This document shows, piece after piece, positions 11,301-22,387 of a stretch of 64,000 bases of DNA. The notes under the pieces are model-generated. The model worked only from the letters and a program-made list of their open reading frames with translations. It did no database searches and had not been told where the DNA came from. How positions within the stretch are numbered: position 1 is the stretch's first letter; every line of letters starts with the position of its first letter. Made by a program: the position numbers and the translations under genes. Origin of the DNA: Gymnothorax reevesii (Eukaryota > Chordata > Actinopteri > Anguilliformes > Muraenidae); assembly GCA_029721435.1 (NCBI GenBank), contig CM056573.1:153905947-153969946 (forward strand), written 5' to 3'.

Positions 11301-11624
11301 CAATGCCTGTTGTGTGTATTTGCGTATTTTCATTTCATTTCAGCATACGGTAAAAAAAAAATCCGCCTACATTTAAGGGTACTGTCTATAGTGGAAAAGC
11401 AAACCAGACCTAGGGGTTTAGTACCAAAAGTACAGTTCCAGTGGTACTATACCAAAAGTACCCCAATGGAAACGAGGCTTAAATTTTGACTCTTCTTTTT
11501 CTTCTTTTTTTTTTCTCAGGGTCATGATTGTCCTGCTCATGCGCGCGGTTTGGCGATTTGCCCTGGCCTTGACACAGCCAGAGTATTATTGTTTATTTTA
11601 AAACAGGTCAGTAAATGTGCCTAG

Positions 11625-11705
11625 TGCTGGTGAGATGAAGCTTCATGAAGCGTTGAAGCTTTCCAGCCAGATGTGCTGAAGTGTGGTTCATTTCTTGAGG
11701 TTTCA
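11625..11705. mobile_element. terminal piece of a GCTTC-rich hAT-like element
   Basis: The words GATGAAGCTTCATGAAGCG and TTGAAGCTTTCC match, as reverse complement, the right end of the element at 56527-57236. Confidence 0.45.
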
Positions 11706-11764
11706 GATAGACTCTAGAGACCCCTGTTGGTCAATAAAAACACATATGAATTGCGCTTCCTAGG

Positions 11765-12250
11765 AAATTTCAATTTCAATTTATTTGTATAGCGCTTTTC
11801 ACAGATAAACTGTCTCAAAGACGCTTACAGTCAGAGATGAGTTACTGAAAGGGCAGTGCCCAGCCTATTCTCCACTACAGCAAATGAGGCAAAAAACTCC
11901 CAGTAGGGAGAAAAATCCTCAAACAGTGGTTAGAAAAAACTCCCCATTGGGAAGAAATCTCAGGAGGAGCCCGGCTATAGTCGGGAAGCCCATCCTCCGC
12001 GGGCTAGCTAATTAATAACAAGATAAAGCAAAATAGGATAATGACAATACAGTTCCATTTGAAGTCCATCTAAACAGTGGCATCAGTTGCTCGAGGAAGC
12101 GGCATGCCGAGGATGGTGCAGAACTGGATCAGGACCGCATCAGGACAGCAGGACAGCAGCAGCCAGTGCTCATGTAGAAGGACAGGGCTCGGATGATCCA
12201 GGACTCAGGGTTGTGGAGGGAATGATCCTCGGAAAGAGACAGAAAAAAGT
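11765..12250. repeat. common fish interspersed repeat (TATAGCGCTTTTCACA type)
   Basis: It contains TTTATTTGTATAGCGCTTTT, CTCAAAGACGCTTACAG, then AACTCCCCATTGGGAAGAAA and GGAGCCCGGC, an order I recognise from many fish genomes. The distal part (12090-12240) is rich in GCATCAGGAC/GGACAGCAG words. The class is not certain. Confidence 0.6.
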
Positions 12251-12433
12251 GGGGTGAGGCACTGGATAAAACTACTGCGTATTAATAAAAATACAGTCCT
12301 GTGTCATGTGCCAAGTGAGAGTTTAGGAGCTGACTGGTCAGGAAACAGTCAACACCCCTCCATCCACTTCCTGCAGCACAGAGGCCCTACACTTACTCCA
12401 GGCTGGAAGATCACTTTAGATTTTCTAAACACT

Positions 12434-12636
12434 AGTACCATATGGACCTCCCCGGTGACTAAGGCTGTAGCAAGCCCCAATGGCACCGTTAATGCATGCT
12501 CAGTGCTACCGGTTCCACATGGATTTGCTTAACACTACACCAGTACCATATGGACCTCCCCAGTGACTAAGGCTGTAGCAAGCCCCACTGGCACCGTTAA
12601 TGCATGCTCACTGCCACCGGTTCCACTGGAAATGAT
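12434..12636 (+). repeat. ~108-bp tandem duplication
   Basis: AGTACCATATGGACCTCCCC begins at 12434 and again at 12542. The following GGCTGTAGCAAGCCCCA and GTTAATGCATGCTCA also repeat with the same spacing. Two copies only; the second loses similarity near 12636. Confidence 0.85.
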
Positions 12637-12696
12637 AGGCAAGCATAAGACTACGGTGTGAAAGTGGCAAAATTAATAGATGCAACATGAAATCAA

Positions 12697-13145
12697 GTAT
12701 TTTGATCTGCTCCAGCTGCGTGGCTGAAGCTAAGCAGGTGTGGGCGTGGTCAGTACTTGGATGGGAGACCAGCGAGGAAAACCAGGTTGCTGCTGGAAGA
12801 GGTGTTGGTGGGCCAGTAGGTGGCGATCTTCCCTCTGGCGGAATAATCCCCAATGCCCCAGTGCAGTGACAGGAACGCAGTACTGAAGGAGACGCCGTCT
12901 TTCGGATGAGACATTAAACCGAGGTCCTGACTCACAGTGGTCATTAAAGATCCAATGACACTCTTTGATAAGAGTAGGGCGTTCCCCTGTGTCATAGCTA
13001 AAGTTCCAATCTGGGTCTTTCGACCTGCCGCCTGATCTATTTGGCTGTGCAATTCCTCCTCTCCCTCCCCACCTCTCGGGCTCCCTTGAAAAAGAGATTT
13101 CAATCTCAACGGGACTTCCCTGATTAAATAAGGGATTAATAAAAA
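12697..13145 (+). mobile_element. 5S rRNA-headed Deu-domain SINE (SINE3-like)
   Basis: The head (12722-12775) is 5S-rRNA-like: GGCTGAAGCTAAGCAGGTG then GTCAGTACTTGGATGGGAGA, which contains the 5S internal promoter region. The body carries the conserved Deu domain at about 12893-12935 (TCTTTCGGATGAGACATTAA, then CCGAGGTCCTGACTC). The 3' end at about 13120-13145 is TTAAATAAGGGATTAATAAA. This head-core-tail layout is that of SINE3/AmnSINE-group elements. The 5S start is truncated or decayed. Confidence 0.9.
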
Positions 13146-14050
13146 AATAACGAAACAGATACTTTAGGGGGCTTGACAGTGGGCAGTGAATGTGCTTGTG
13201 AAACAAAGAGCTTTGTATTTTTGTTAAAAAATAATAAGCATTTTCCCTAATAATAAAAGGAAAAGCTTTTAACAAGAAAATGTATTATGTTTTATTTGAA
13301 AAGGTTTGAAAATATGACATCACATAAGAATTTGGCCTAATAGCCTCACTAAGTGACCTTATTTGGTGAAGTCAAATTAAAGTATTCCCGAATAGGTGAA
13401 AACTTTCTCTTTCTTGCTGGGTCCATCGCACGCAATGACAAACTTGCACGCCACACAAAATCGCAAACCGCACTGACAAATTTGAACTACTAACAAATAC
13501 CCTCGAGCTGCAGAAGGAAATTGGGACATTTGATTTTCAGCGAGTGAGCTTCTTGAAGCAGCATCCTAAATCCTTCAAACATAATGGGTGACGTCGTTTC
13601 ACCGAGACGACACAAGCCTCAACACGGAGCTCCAGGAAGTGCTTCACATTTTTGATACAGGCTCTGAAACCTTGGTATCGAGGGTAACAGCACTTCATGT
13701 GCCTTAAACTGAGTGTACATTTAATCTTTTAAGAGTTGAACATGTATAGTCGTAAATAGTTGAGAACGTGTTGGTAAAAGAAACAAGTTGTCTGAGAATT
13801 TCATGTTAATTGAGACTGAGGGCTATATGCTAATTAGCTAAATGCTTTCGAACTTGTATGCACCTTTTTCATGACTTTGTACCATTACCCATAAATCATA
13901 GCGGCTCTCGGTTCTTCTTCCAGTAGATGTGTTTTTTTACAGTTGCATAGCTGGAAAAGCCAGCAAACACAAACGGAAACAAAATGGAGGTGGATACACA
14001 GTACGGATGTTTTAAAAAGTCATGAGGATAATTCCGTTACAGTGCCTCAC
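13146..14050. other. intergenic DNA without recognised gene
   Basis: AT-rich sequence; no coding region supported. The right part probably belongs to the LTR that must precede the primer binding site at 14355, but I could not fix its left edge. Confidence 0.4.
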
Positions 14051-14353
14051 CCGTCACTTCTCATGGAGTGGGCAGATGACATGTAACAATGGCCGATGTT
14101 AGCTACACCCACAGAGTTAACTATAGTCCAGTCAAATGGCCATTTTCTGAGCATGTGATAAAACTGTAATGATTTTATTGGATACCTGAAGTTTGTTTCT
14201 GAAAAAATTATGGAAGAATAAATCATCCTGCTGTCGACTGAACACCATCTGAATCTGTGCGCCTCTTTATTTTTAAAAAGAGGGTCATACAGGTCAAGGC
14301 AGGAGGAGAGAGACAAAGCCCTCCTTAACCCCTGAGTTAAGGGGGCAACAATA

Positions 14354-15170
14354 TTGGGGGCTTGTCCGGGCTTAGCGCCATCTGGTGGTCAGGTGCTAAT
14401 CAATCAAGAATTGCGGGATCCTAATTTCCTGTTTCCTAAGCCGAAGAACTTTGCGACAGACATCAGGTATCCGGAGATGGCTGTTCTACTGCAATGGGAA
14501 ATCCAGCAACAGCTTCATGATTTGACCAGCTGTGCCGACACAGACCTACTCGATAAGCCTGCAGTATCGTGCCAAGACGAGGTGGAGGGGGATTTGCCAG
14601 GCATGGAATCGACCAACCTGGAACTCTACAACTTTATTTTTGACTTTCTGAGAAGTGGCCTTGAGGACCAAGGAATGGCTCACCTGCTTGTCTTTCGTGA
14701 CCTAATTACTGAACTGCAATCGCCTCAGACAACTATTGGACAGAGTCAAGCACCTGAGGAGGAGGACACATATTCAGTAGCACTTGTGATGAATAAACCA
14801 GCACCAACATCAGTGGTTGCTGATCAGGTATCTGGGTTGGTAAAGTTGACAGATGTTGCCGCATTGCTGCCTCATTGGGAATGTAAAATTCATGGTGGCC
14901 AAATCTCAGATTCTGATTCTGAGTTTTAATAATCTGTGTAAACAAATTGATGAGGTGCTTGCCAAAGGGTTCACAGAGGCTGAGATCATTAGAACAGTGC
15001 TTAGAATAATTAAGCCTGGTAGTTTTAAAGATATGCTCACTACCAAAGATAGCCTAACTGCAGCTGAGCTGAAATGTTTTCTCAGGGCCCACCTAAGAGA
15101 TAAAAGCAGTGCAGAATTGTTCGAGGAGCTGTGTAATGCTAAGCAAAGTGACAGGGAAAGTCCGCAACAA
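14354..15170 (+). mobile_element. LTR-retroelement gag fragment
   Basis: A frame to 14929 is followed by an overlapping frame (14853-15165). Together they encode a gag-like helical region: ALLPHWECKIHGGQ, then QIDEVLAKGFTEAEIIRTVL, IKPGSFKDML and DKSSAELFEELCNAKQS. This is the gag pattern of fish gypsy/ERV-like elements. It is cut at about 15170 by another repeat; no protease or RT follows. Confidence 0.65.
14355..14372 (+). other. retroelement primer binding site, tRNA-Pro-like
   Basis: TGGGGGCTTGTCCGGGCT differs at two positions from the usual 18-nt tRNA-Pro primer binding site. It lies two to four bases after a CA and just before a gag-like frame, the expected place after a 5' LTR. Confidence 0.65.
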
Positions 15171-15173
15171 TTC

Positions 15174-15225
15174 CAGGGGCGGATCCAGGAATTTGGAAAG
15201 GGGGGGCGCAGCCCCATGCAAGTGC
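15174..15225. mobile_element. hAT-like terminal fragment
   Basis: CAGGGGCGGATCCAGGAATT then a G-run resembles hAT ends common in fish. Only one end is present, between gag and LINE sequence. Confidence 0.4.
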
Positions 15226-15238
15226 CGAAGACGTGAAG

Positions 15239-16265
15239 CCTTGAGGGGGATCACTGCAATACTCAGCCTTTTGTCAAAAAGAGGAGACCTTTGCCTACTG
15301 AAGAATTGGCGTCCTGTGGCCCTTCTTTGCACAGATTTTAAAATACTTTCCAAAGCAATGGTGAATAGGATTTAGGGTGTTTTAGCTGCACCATAAGGAT
15401 AAGGATCCATAAGGACCAGTCTTACTACATCCCTGGCTGTACAATCCAGGATAATTTGTTTTTAATAAGAGATATTATGGATTAAACTGAAATGTGTAAT
15501 CTAAATTTTGGACTATTAGCAATAGACCAAGAAAAAGCCTTTGACTGGATTGATCATGCATATCCTCTGAAGACTTTCAGGGCTTTTGGGTTTGGTGATG
15601 ATCTGGTCTCATGGGTGGATCTCATGTACTCTGATGTGTCCTGTATGGTGAAGGGAGCAGGGGGCCTCAGTAAGCCAGTGAGTGCAGCGGCATCAGGCAG
15701 GGGTGCCCTTTATCCTGGATTCTGTGCACTTTGGCCTTAGAACTGCTATTGTGTCAGTTGCGTAAAAGGGTGGGAGGGCTGAAGGTACCAGGTGCAGCAT
15801 CAGCTAAAGATGCTGTTAACGTTTCAGCATATGTTAATGATGTTACAGTGTTTTTGTCCAATAATGAGGATTTTAATGCAGTAGAAGGGCACATCTAGAT
15901 GTGTGAGCAGGCTTCCTCTGCTTAAGTTTATTGGGGTAAAAGTGAAGCACTGCTCTGTGGGTGATGGCAGGATAGGGGTCCTTCAATGTCGTCTGGAAAT
16001 TTAGACTGGAAGAGGGAGGGTTTGAAGGGGTTGTTTTTGGGCACAAGGCAGAACACAATGAAAAATTGGGAGGGTGCACTGGACAAAGCGTGTGCCAGGA
16101 TGTCTAAGTGGAAATGGCTTCTTTCTCAGGTTTCCTATAGGGGGAGGGTGCTGATCCTTCACAGCCTGATCGCTTCTGCCCTTTGGCTTAAATTTGCTGT
16201 TGTAACGCCACCTAAGGAGCTTTTATTAAAATTGCAAGCGACAATGGTAAATTTAAGGTTTCTTC
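15239..16265 (+). mobile_element. Tx1/L1-like LINE ORF2 fragment, decayed
   Basis: Frames encode LLSKRGDLCLLKNWRPVALL, ILSKAMVNRI, LLAIDQEKAFDWIDHAY, FGFGDDLVSWVDLMYSDV, then a degenerate active-site region (AYVNDVTVFL in place of a YADD-type box) and RMSKWKWLLSQVSYRGRVLI. This order matches the RT and downstream region of Tx1-clade LINEs. Stops near 15376, 15740 and 15898 disable it. Confidence 0.78.
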
Positions 16266-16269
16266 TGGA

Positions 16270-18060
16270 ATTTATGTAATAGACTCAACCCTAAACAAAC
16301 TTATGATAAACTGACCATACAAAATGGGTTGATTTGGAAAAATCACTTTGAAACTTTGTGAAAGAAAATGGACCGTTGTGCCATCACCCTTCAGCAACAT
16401 TCGGTAATTGAAAAACTTCATCAGTTAGAGGAGAGGGTCAAAGACTACCAAAACCCCCTTGATTCAGGAATAACCCCTTAAAGACATACAGCGCCTCCTG
16501 CAGGCTTTCAAGGTTGGAAAAGCCTGTGGGGTGGACAGCATCTGTCCTGAGATACTGAAGTACAGCAGCCCTACACTACAGGCAGCTCTCCACTGGCTGT
16601 TCAACCTCGTGCTGGAGTCTGGGTCTTTCCCTGAGATCTGGAACCATGGACTAATCTGCTTTATTTTCAAAACCGATGACAGATTCGACCCTTATAATTA
16701 CTGAGGCATCTTTGTGAACAGTAGCCTGGGGAAGGTTTTCTGCAGTTTTATTAATGCCCTAATACTGGCCTTCCTTACCAAGCACAATATCTAGAGTATT
16801 GGACAAATTGGCTTTTTACCAAAGTACAGTACTTCAGACCACATTTACACCCTACACACCCTCATTAAAAACTATACCAAAATTAAAAATGGGAAAATAT
16901 TTGTATGTTTTATTGACTTTCGAAAGGCCTTTGATTCAATTCGGCCTGGTGGGCTCTTTTGTAAACTTATTGAAAGTGGTGTAGGGGATAAAGCTTATGA
17001 CATCATTAAATCCATGTACATGAAAAATAAATGTGCAGTAAGAATTGGCTCCAAAAGAACAGAATTCTATAAACGGGGGCGTGGGACCTCTCTTAAGGTC
17101 CTTGACACAGTCTACCACTCTGCCATCAGATTTGCAACTGGTGCTAGCTATAACACTCAGCATTGTACTCTGTACAAAATTGGCTGGCCATCCCTAGCTG
17201 AAAGGCGTTCAACACTGGGTGTTGTACATCTATAAAGCAATAATTGGCAAACTCCCACCATTCATTTCTTCTTAGGCTAAACTCACTCATATCTTGTGGA
17301 CAATTTAAGTAATTAATTGCAAACCTGCCTTCTTCAGTCTGATATTTTTTACTTTGTTTGTTTTATACTTTTATTTTTTCCTTTTATGTACTGTATCTCA
17401 GCTACATTGAAAAAGAGGACTGCCCTCAACTGTACCCCGAGAATTGTAAACAAAGGTTGAATGAATGCCAGGCTACAGCAGGTGGCCTCCTGTAACTACT
17501 TAGGAGTTGAAATTAGTGCATCAGGGAGTTTCAACCTGGCCATAAAAACCTCTGTAATAAAGCTTGGAGAGCTTTGTATGCTATTGAAAGTAAATTCAGG
17601 AAAACATACATCCCAACTACAATTTGGATAAAAATACAATTTTCTAATCCTACCAATTATGCTTGATGGAAGTGAAATATGGGGTCTACTTTCAAATCCA
17701 GCATTTAAGAATTGGGACAAAATTCTACATGAAAAATTACAATTGGAATTTTGCAAAACCATACGAAAAGTTCACCCAAATACCCCAAGTAATGCATGTA
17801 GAGCAGAACTTGGTATATTCCACTGAAAATTCAAATCCAAAAAAGATCAATTAAATTCTGGCAACATCTAAATCAGGCCAATCAACATTCAGTAGCATAC
17901 AAAGCTTTCCAAAGCAACCAACAATCTCCTGGTGAGCACCCACTGGCCCAGCTGGCCCTGAGGTACACCAAGATCATCACCACAGTTGGTAAACCTCTGA
18001 CAATCCTCTTCCTTCAAAAGATACGAAACAAAATTAAGAATATACAGAGCAATGGAGGGG
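16270..18060 (+). mobile_element. LINE ORF2 fragment, interrupted by another LINE tail
   Basis: 16270-17087 encodes LHQLEERVKDYQNP, VGKACGVDSICPEILKYSS, LFNLVLESGSFPEIWNHGL, VNSSLGKVFCSFIN, TLIKNYTKIKNGKIF and DFRKAFDSI. After the insert, 17465-18060 gives the C-terminal part (ISASGSFNLA, IQKRSIKFWQHLNQ, LAQLALRYTKI). The segment with the QG and ADD motifs is missing, so about 120 residues were deleted where the second element sits. The clade is not assigned. Confidence 0.75.
17088..17464 (+). mobile_element. nested LINE 3' tail
   Basis: It encodes VLDTVYHSAIRFATGA, CTLYKIGWPSLAERR and AIIGKLPPF, followed by an AT-rich 3' UTR ending ATGAATG. The tail differs from the LINE that flanks it on both sides. 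Confidence 0.7.
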
Positions 18061-18229
18061 AAAAAAGAAACCAACACACACACTACTCTGTTATCAATCC
18101 CTGAACAGATATCAAATTGGTCAAATATCAACAAAAACAAACAAAAATCAGAAAGAAAAACCAATTCTGACAATACAGAGTCAGTGACCACGAACTTGAA
18201 GTAGAGCGAGGTCGCCATCTAAAAGAATG

Positions 18230-18955
18230 GAAACCAATAAAGGAACATGTGAGGTACAATTCAGGAACCACCTGCGAGAGATAGAAATCCAAAAAAAAAA
18301 AAGTATGCCTTTATTGAGGTCTGAGCACACACACACACACACACACACACAAGCCATAATACGAAATCCAAAAACAGTGTCGACAAGACAGGCAGGGGTC
18401 AGAACCGGGAAGACAGATGAGCAAAGGTACATAAACGGTAGGCAAAAAGTCGTAGTTGATGAACAGATCCGAGGGTCATACACAGGGCTTCCAAACACAG
18501 AAATCGCGGTCATACAAAAAGTCAAAATCCAAAAAATAAAACAGTACAAGCAGGGCAATGGCAAGAATCGTAGTCGGACAAACCAGTAGAAGAAAAACAA
18601 TACTCAATGGCATACACAGCGCTCTGCACAAAGAAATATTGATCGATGACAGGAGCTGGTTGTGAAATGACTGCTTAAATATACGTAGGGGAAGTCATAT
18701 GCTATGATAGGGAACAGGTGAGCTGGATCAGACTAATTAACAAAGGAATGAACAAGAGGAAGTTCCTAACCACATGACATTGGCGAAAGCCAAAACGTGG
18801 ACAGGGATTACACAGACAACCTGTGACAAACCAACAGCTCCGGTTAGGGAGTTCTACCATGCACAGAGTGAGAGGCAGAACAGTGATTAACAAGGTGCAG
18901 AAGATCTGCTTGAAGCACAGCAAAGTAAATTGAGTGAAGGCGAGGGGCAGAGACT
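18230..18955. repeat. unclassified interspersed repeat
   Basis: It contains GACAGGCAGGGGTCAGAACC, GGGCTTCCAAACACAG, GCTTAAATATACG and GAACAGGTGAGCTGGATCAG, an arrangement I associate with repeated fish sequence (possibly LTR-related). No coding region is supported. A poly-A run lies at 18290-18302. Confidence 0.4.
18325..18351 (+). repeat. (CA)n microsatellite
   Basis: Thirteen or so CA dinucleotides in a row. Confidence 0.95.
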
Positions 18956-19354
18956 AGCCAGAGCAAGTGCTGAGAGCTCATTAGTCAATTATTAATGTGT
19001 AGCTATACAATCCCTAGTGCTTGTTAGTAAGTTAGTACTATAAACAATGTTAGTTAATGTTAGTTATTTATCTAAAATAATACAGAGATTGGAAGGAATA
19101 ATTGAAATCCCAGAAGCCATGAAATCACCCGAAAGTGTGGGCACGTAATACTGGGGCAGTGAGCGATCAAATGACATGAGACCAGACAGGGGAGACAAAG
19201 TGCAATGCATGGCAAGAAACAAAACCAGGACTGGAATCTTACTGTGGGAATGGAATTCCTAGTTCAATTTGCGCTAATGCCTGAGTTTGAATAAAGATTA
19301 ACCCCTTTGTGCAGAAGCCAAATTTGGCTATTTATGGGTTACCCACTTTAATGC
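18956..19354. other. intergenic DNA without recognised gene
   Basis: AT-rich; nothing recognised. Confidence 0.5.
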
Positions 19355-19860
19355 TGTATAATTCAAGATTTAAGCTTCATAAAGAGGAAAAATGTGGCTC
19401 AATTCAGAAAAGACACTTACAGCATTTAGGACAACATAGTACTTCAGTTTATTTTCATGATTTTGGTTGAGAAAATGAGCTGCAAACATAAAAAATCTTC
19501 ATGAGAATTCACCATTGAAATTGAAAAAAAAAAATAATTCTGAGGATTGAAAAACTGCTGGGTGTTAAAACTATACATTTCTGGCATCATAAACTCCTTG
19601 ACCACAAGTAGAATTAATCTTCAACATTACATTCTAGATTACCTACATGCTATTAGCCAAATTATACAGCTATCCAAGTGTCTCCCTGAAGTCTCAAAAT
19701 GATGTCCTGTCAAATCATAAAAAAAATCATGTATATAACACAAATAAAGGCATGAAATTTAATATGAACAAATGATTTTCTGGTTGAGTTTAGTATGAAT
19801 TTACCAATCCCAGTGCAGTTGAATATCAGTGGTCACCAGTAACCTCTCCAAACACAAAAC
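19355..19860 (+). repeat. dispersed repeat, copy 1 (with 42.4 kb)
   Basis: From ATAATTCAAGATTTAAGCTT to GGTCACCAGTAACCTCTCCA it parallels 42430-42950 in the same orientation. Blocks such as AGACACTTACAGCATTTAG and GAGAATTCACCATTGAAA occur in the same order. Confidence 0.75.
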
Positions 19861-20680
19861 ATGCCTTTTCTCCATAATAAAGTTTAGAGTTTTGGCCATT
19901 TTTTTGGCCAAGTCCCCCAAGCCAGCACAAACACGCATTAAATAAACTGCTTATTAAACGGTCAGAACATTCACCCTGTAATGGAAGATACCAGTCTCCT
20001 CTTCTAAGCTCACAAACCCATTTCAACACTTATAAGGAACAAGTACAACTCACTAACTCAGTAATATCTGAATTCTGAAATATACCTTATTTTAACAGAA
20101 CAGACACTCCACTTTCAGGGAACAATCCATTGCACCCTGGATTCAAAAGAAACGTGCAATGAACGTACCAGGGGGTCCACCCAAATGCACGGGCAGTTCG
20201 CGTTTTAAACCGGAAAAAAACCTCGACATTCGACTTTGTTGAGTTGGTATACATTCCGAAAAAAAAAATAAAAACAAAGTAGCAGCCTCACCTTTTTCAT
20301 GAATCCCTCCTCCAGAGACCGATGTATCCAGTAGCAGGAACCCTCCGGTCCTGTTTCATTCGAAATAATTCCAATTGACCATATCCTTATCTCATTTAAA
20401 TCCTGTAAATGTAACTGAACACTTCAAGGCCAGTTTTGCGAACGTGTTTCCTATAAATTGCGTCTATTTCAGCCGCGTAATGTGCACAACGTTAACAGGA
20501 TACAACTGAGCCTGCTGATACGCATAGGTTTGTATGCTCTGTGTTTATCCAATCAATGTGTTTCACTTACTCTAAAATGTTTAAACACTCGGGAATTGGA
20601 TAAGAAACGAGCCAATCAATACATTGTTATCAGGGTAGCTTCACGAGGGCATGAAGTGTAACTCTACAGTGTGAACATTC
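19861..20680. other. intergenic DNA without recognised gene
   Basis: No supported gene. Short open frames here have no recognisable motif. Confidence 0.5.
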
Positions 20681-20685
20681 AATGA

Positions 20686-20785
20686 CTGATCCGGGGGTGC
20701 CATCTAGTGATCGAGTACAGTAACAGCGTGCTTAGATTTGCAGGTCTATCGACGCAGGCGTCTACATCTGCTGAAAGGGGTTAAA
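20686..20785 (+). repeat. dispersed repeat piece (with 7755-7860)
   Basis: GGGGGTGCCATCTAGTGA followed by GTAACAGCGTGC and CATCTGCTGAAAGG parallels the 7.76-kb piece. Confidence 0.45.
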
Positions 20786-21229
20786 CAAGGCAATCAGAGA
20801 TGGCAGACTTCACCCCATTCACGCAAATATTGGCAAGTGCGGAAACACAAACAAACACAGAGCCACTACCCTGCAAAAAATGTTCTATAGGACTTCTATG
20901 GAATTCAATAGAACTCTATAGAACATCAATGGAAATCTATAGAACATTTTGGTAGAACAGCATGTTCTATAGGAATTTGCTTGAAACCTATCGAGCACCT
21001 ATATGGAAAAGAAAGTCCTATAAGATTATTGCTGTTCTATAAAACCTTCCTATAGAACACCCTAATTGATAAACCTGTTCTATAGGACTTTGATGGGTCT
21101 TTAGGACCTTCTAACAGAACAAAAGCTTAATGGGAAAGACATCTTAAATAAGAGTTAAATAAAAATAAAAATAATTATCATGTAAAGTGGAAAGAAGCCA
21201 CTAGATGGTAGTATTGACTTTTTTTTTGT

Positions 21230-21668
21230 TAAGCCCAGTCAGGAGCTAGGTTTGGGCATGTCCTGGGCATGTCTGAGAGGGGAAAGTCCCAGAGGAAAAA
21301 AAAAGTGTAAATGTGGGAGGGGGCTGCAGAAGAGTATATAAGGAGAAAGATTGAGAGAGTAAAGTAGTAGGAGAAATTGCAAAGAGAAGGATACATTTGA
21401 CCAGACCTGTCACTCTTTTCAAGACCTGTGAAGTTTTTTGTGGATTTTTGCCTGTGTTGGAGCATTTTCCTGTCCCAGGACATCACCAAGCAACCCCATC
21501 TCAAGGGACTGTAAATATTTATTTTCTTGTCTATGTCAATCTAGGTCAGTAGTTTAAATTGTTGGTTAGTGTCGGTCTTTGTTGAATTAAATCTGTTTTA
21601 GTTTTAAAATTTTGTCTGGCATCCCTTGCTGTCTTACATGTCGTAGCAAATTGGGGCCATAACACTTA
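21230..21668 (+). mobile_element. possible solo LTR
   Basis: An AGTATATAAGGAG TATA-like box at about 21333, a downstream AATTAAA signal at about 21588 and a TGGGGCC-type sequence at 21650 give a U3-R-U5-like layout with a short primer-binding-site-like stub. No internal retroelement sequence follows. Confidence 0.4.
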
Positions 21669-22253
21669 TGAATACTTGCAATGCTCTGTCGAAGGGTCAA
21701 TTTACCTTATGTGCACCTGGGTTCTGGATGTGAGAAACTGGACTAAAGGTATGAAAATGTGCAAAATGCAATGATATCCACAATACTGAAGTAGCAAGGA
21801 AATTTTATCCCTTTTAACTTTAAGGTGTGCTTCAGCACATGGGGTACCAGGCACATACCTGCTCATTGATTCTCTGATCAGAAGATTGGTTGACTGACTG
21901 ACCACACAACTTAGCAGGGTTTCAGTTACGGTATATGAAGACCTCTTTCCATTTCCTCAGCAGCAATTCAAAAACATAAATGTAAGGCATTACAACTTTA
22001 TTATGGTATAATGGAAAACTTGTGTTCCTCTTTTGTTTATGAAGACAGAATTACGCTGAAGGTTTGACCTTTTGAACTTTTCCCTTAATTTTAAAAATTC
22101 AATCAAATTATTCCTTTCCATTCGCATGCAAGTAATTGCAGATTATATACAGATTTAGAATTAATTTGAATACAATTTGAGGTCAGCTGAGACTTATTCC
22201 CACCATCTTTATACATCTTAAGGTTATTTCTAAGCTTTACTGTACAAGCTTAA

Positions 22254-22386
22254 AAATGGCTCACTTGGTTAAAGCTCTGCATTGCGGTGCAGAAGTGTCT
22301 GGGTTTGAACCTTGTTCAGAGTGTCACACGAGCGGTCATTGTGCTACAGGGATACAAATTGGGAAAGGATTGCTGGGAAATGTAAT
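22254..22386 (+). mobile_element. tRNA-derived SINE-like fragment
   Basis: ATGGCTCACTTGG (A-box-like) is followed about 40 bp later by GGGTTTGAACC (B-box-like), as in tRNA-headed SINEs. A tail (GGATTGCTGGGAAATGTAAT) then runs into the TA-flanked MITE. It lacks the cloverleaf needed for a real tRNA. Confidence 0.5.
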
Positions 22387-22387
22387 A

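Larger units (their letters stand above)
8058..11480. mobile_element. possible host TIR element surrounding the BEL fragment
   Basis: The left end (GCTGCGTTTCCATCAAGCG, then CGGTTCGGTAC) and the right end (AGTACCCCAATGGAAACGAG, inverted) carry matching GTTTCCAT termini and shared GTAC/CCAAAAGTAC words close inside. This suggests a DNA transposon of which 8058-8500 and 11050-11480 are the flanks, later invaded by the retroelement. No transposase is recognisable; the piece at 11059-11110 could be a decayed Myb-like DNA-binding segment, weakly. Confidence 0.4.

Noticed and set aside
12697..12780. Functional 5S rRNA gene
   Set aside because: Only the promoter half is 5S-like and it continues into the Deu core, so it is a SINE head.
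18227..18589. 120-residue open frame
   Set aside because: It runs through a poly-A run and the CA microsatellite (His-Thr repeat) in a repeat-like stretch.
22254..22330. Functional tRNA gene
   Set aside because: A- and B-box-like words are present, but the arms do not form a cloverleaf and the sequence continues into a SINE-like tail.
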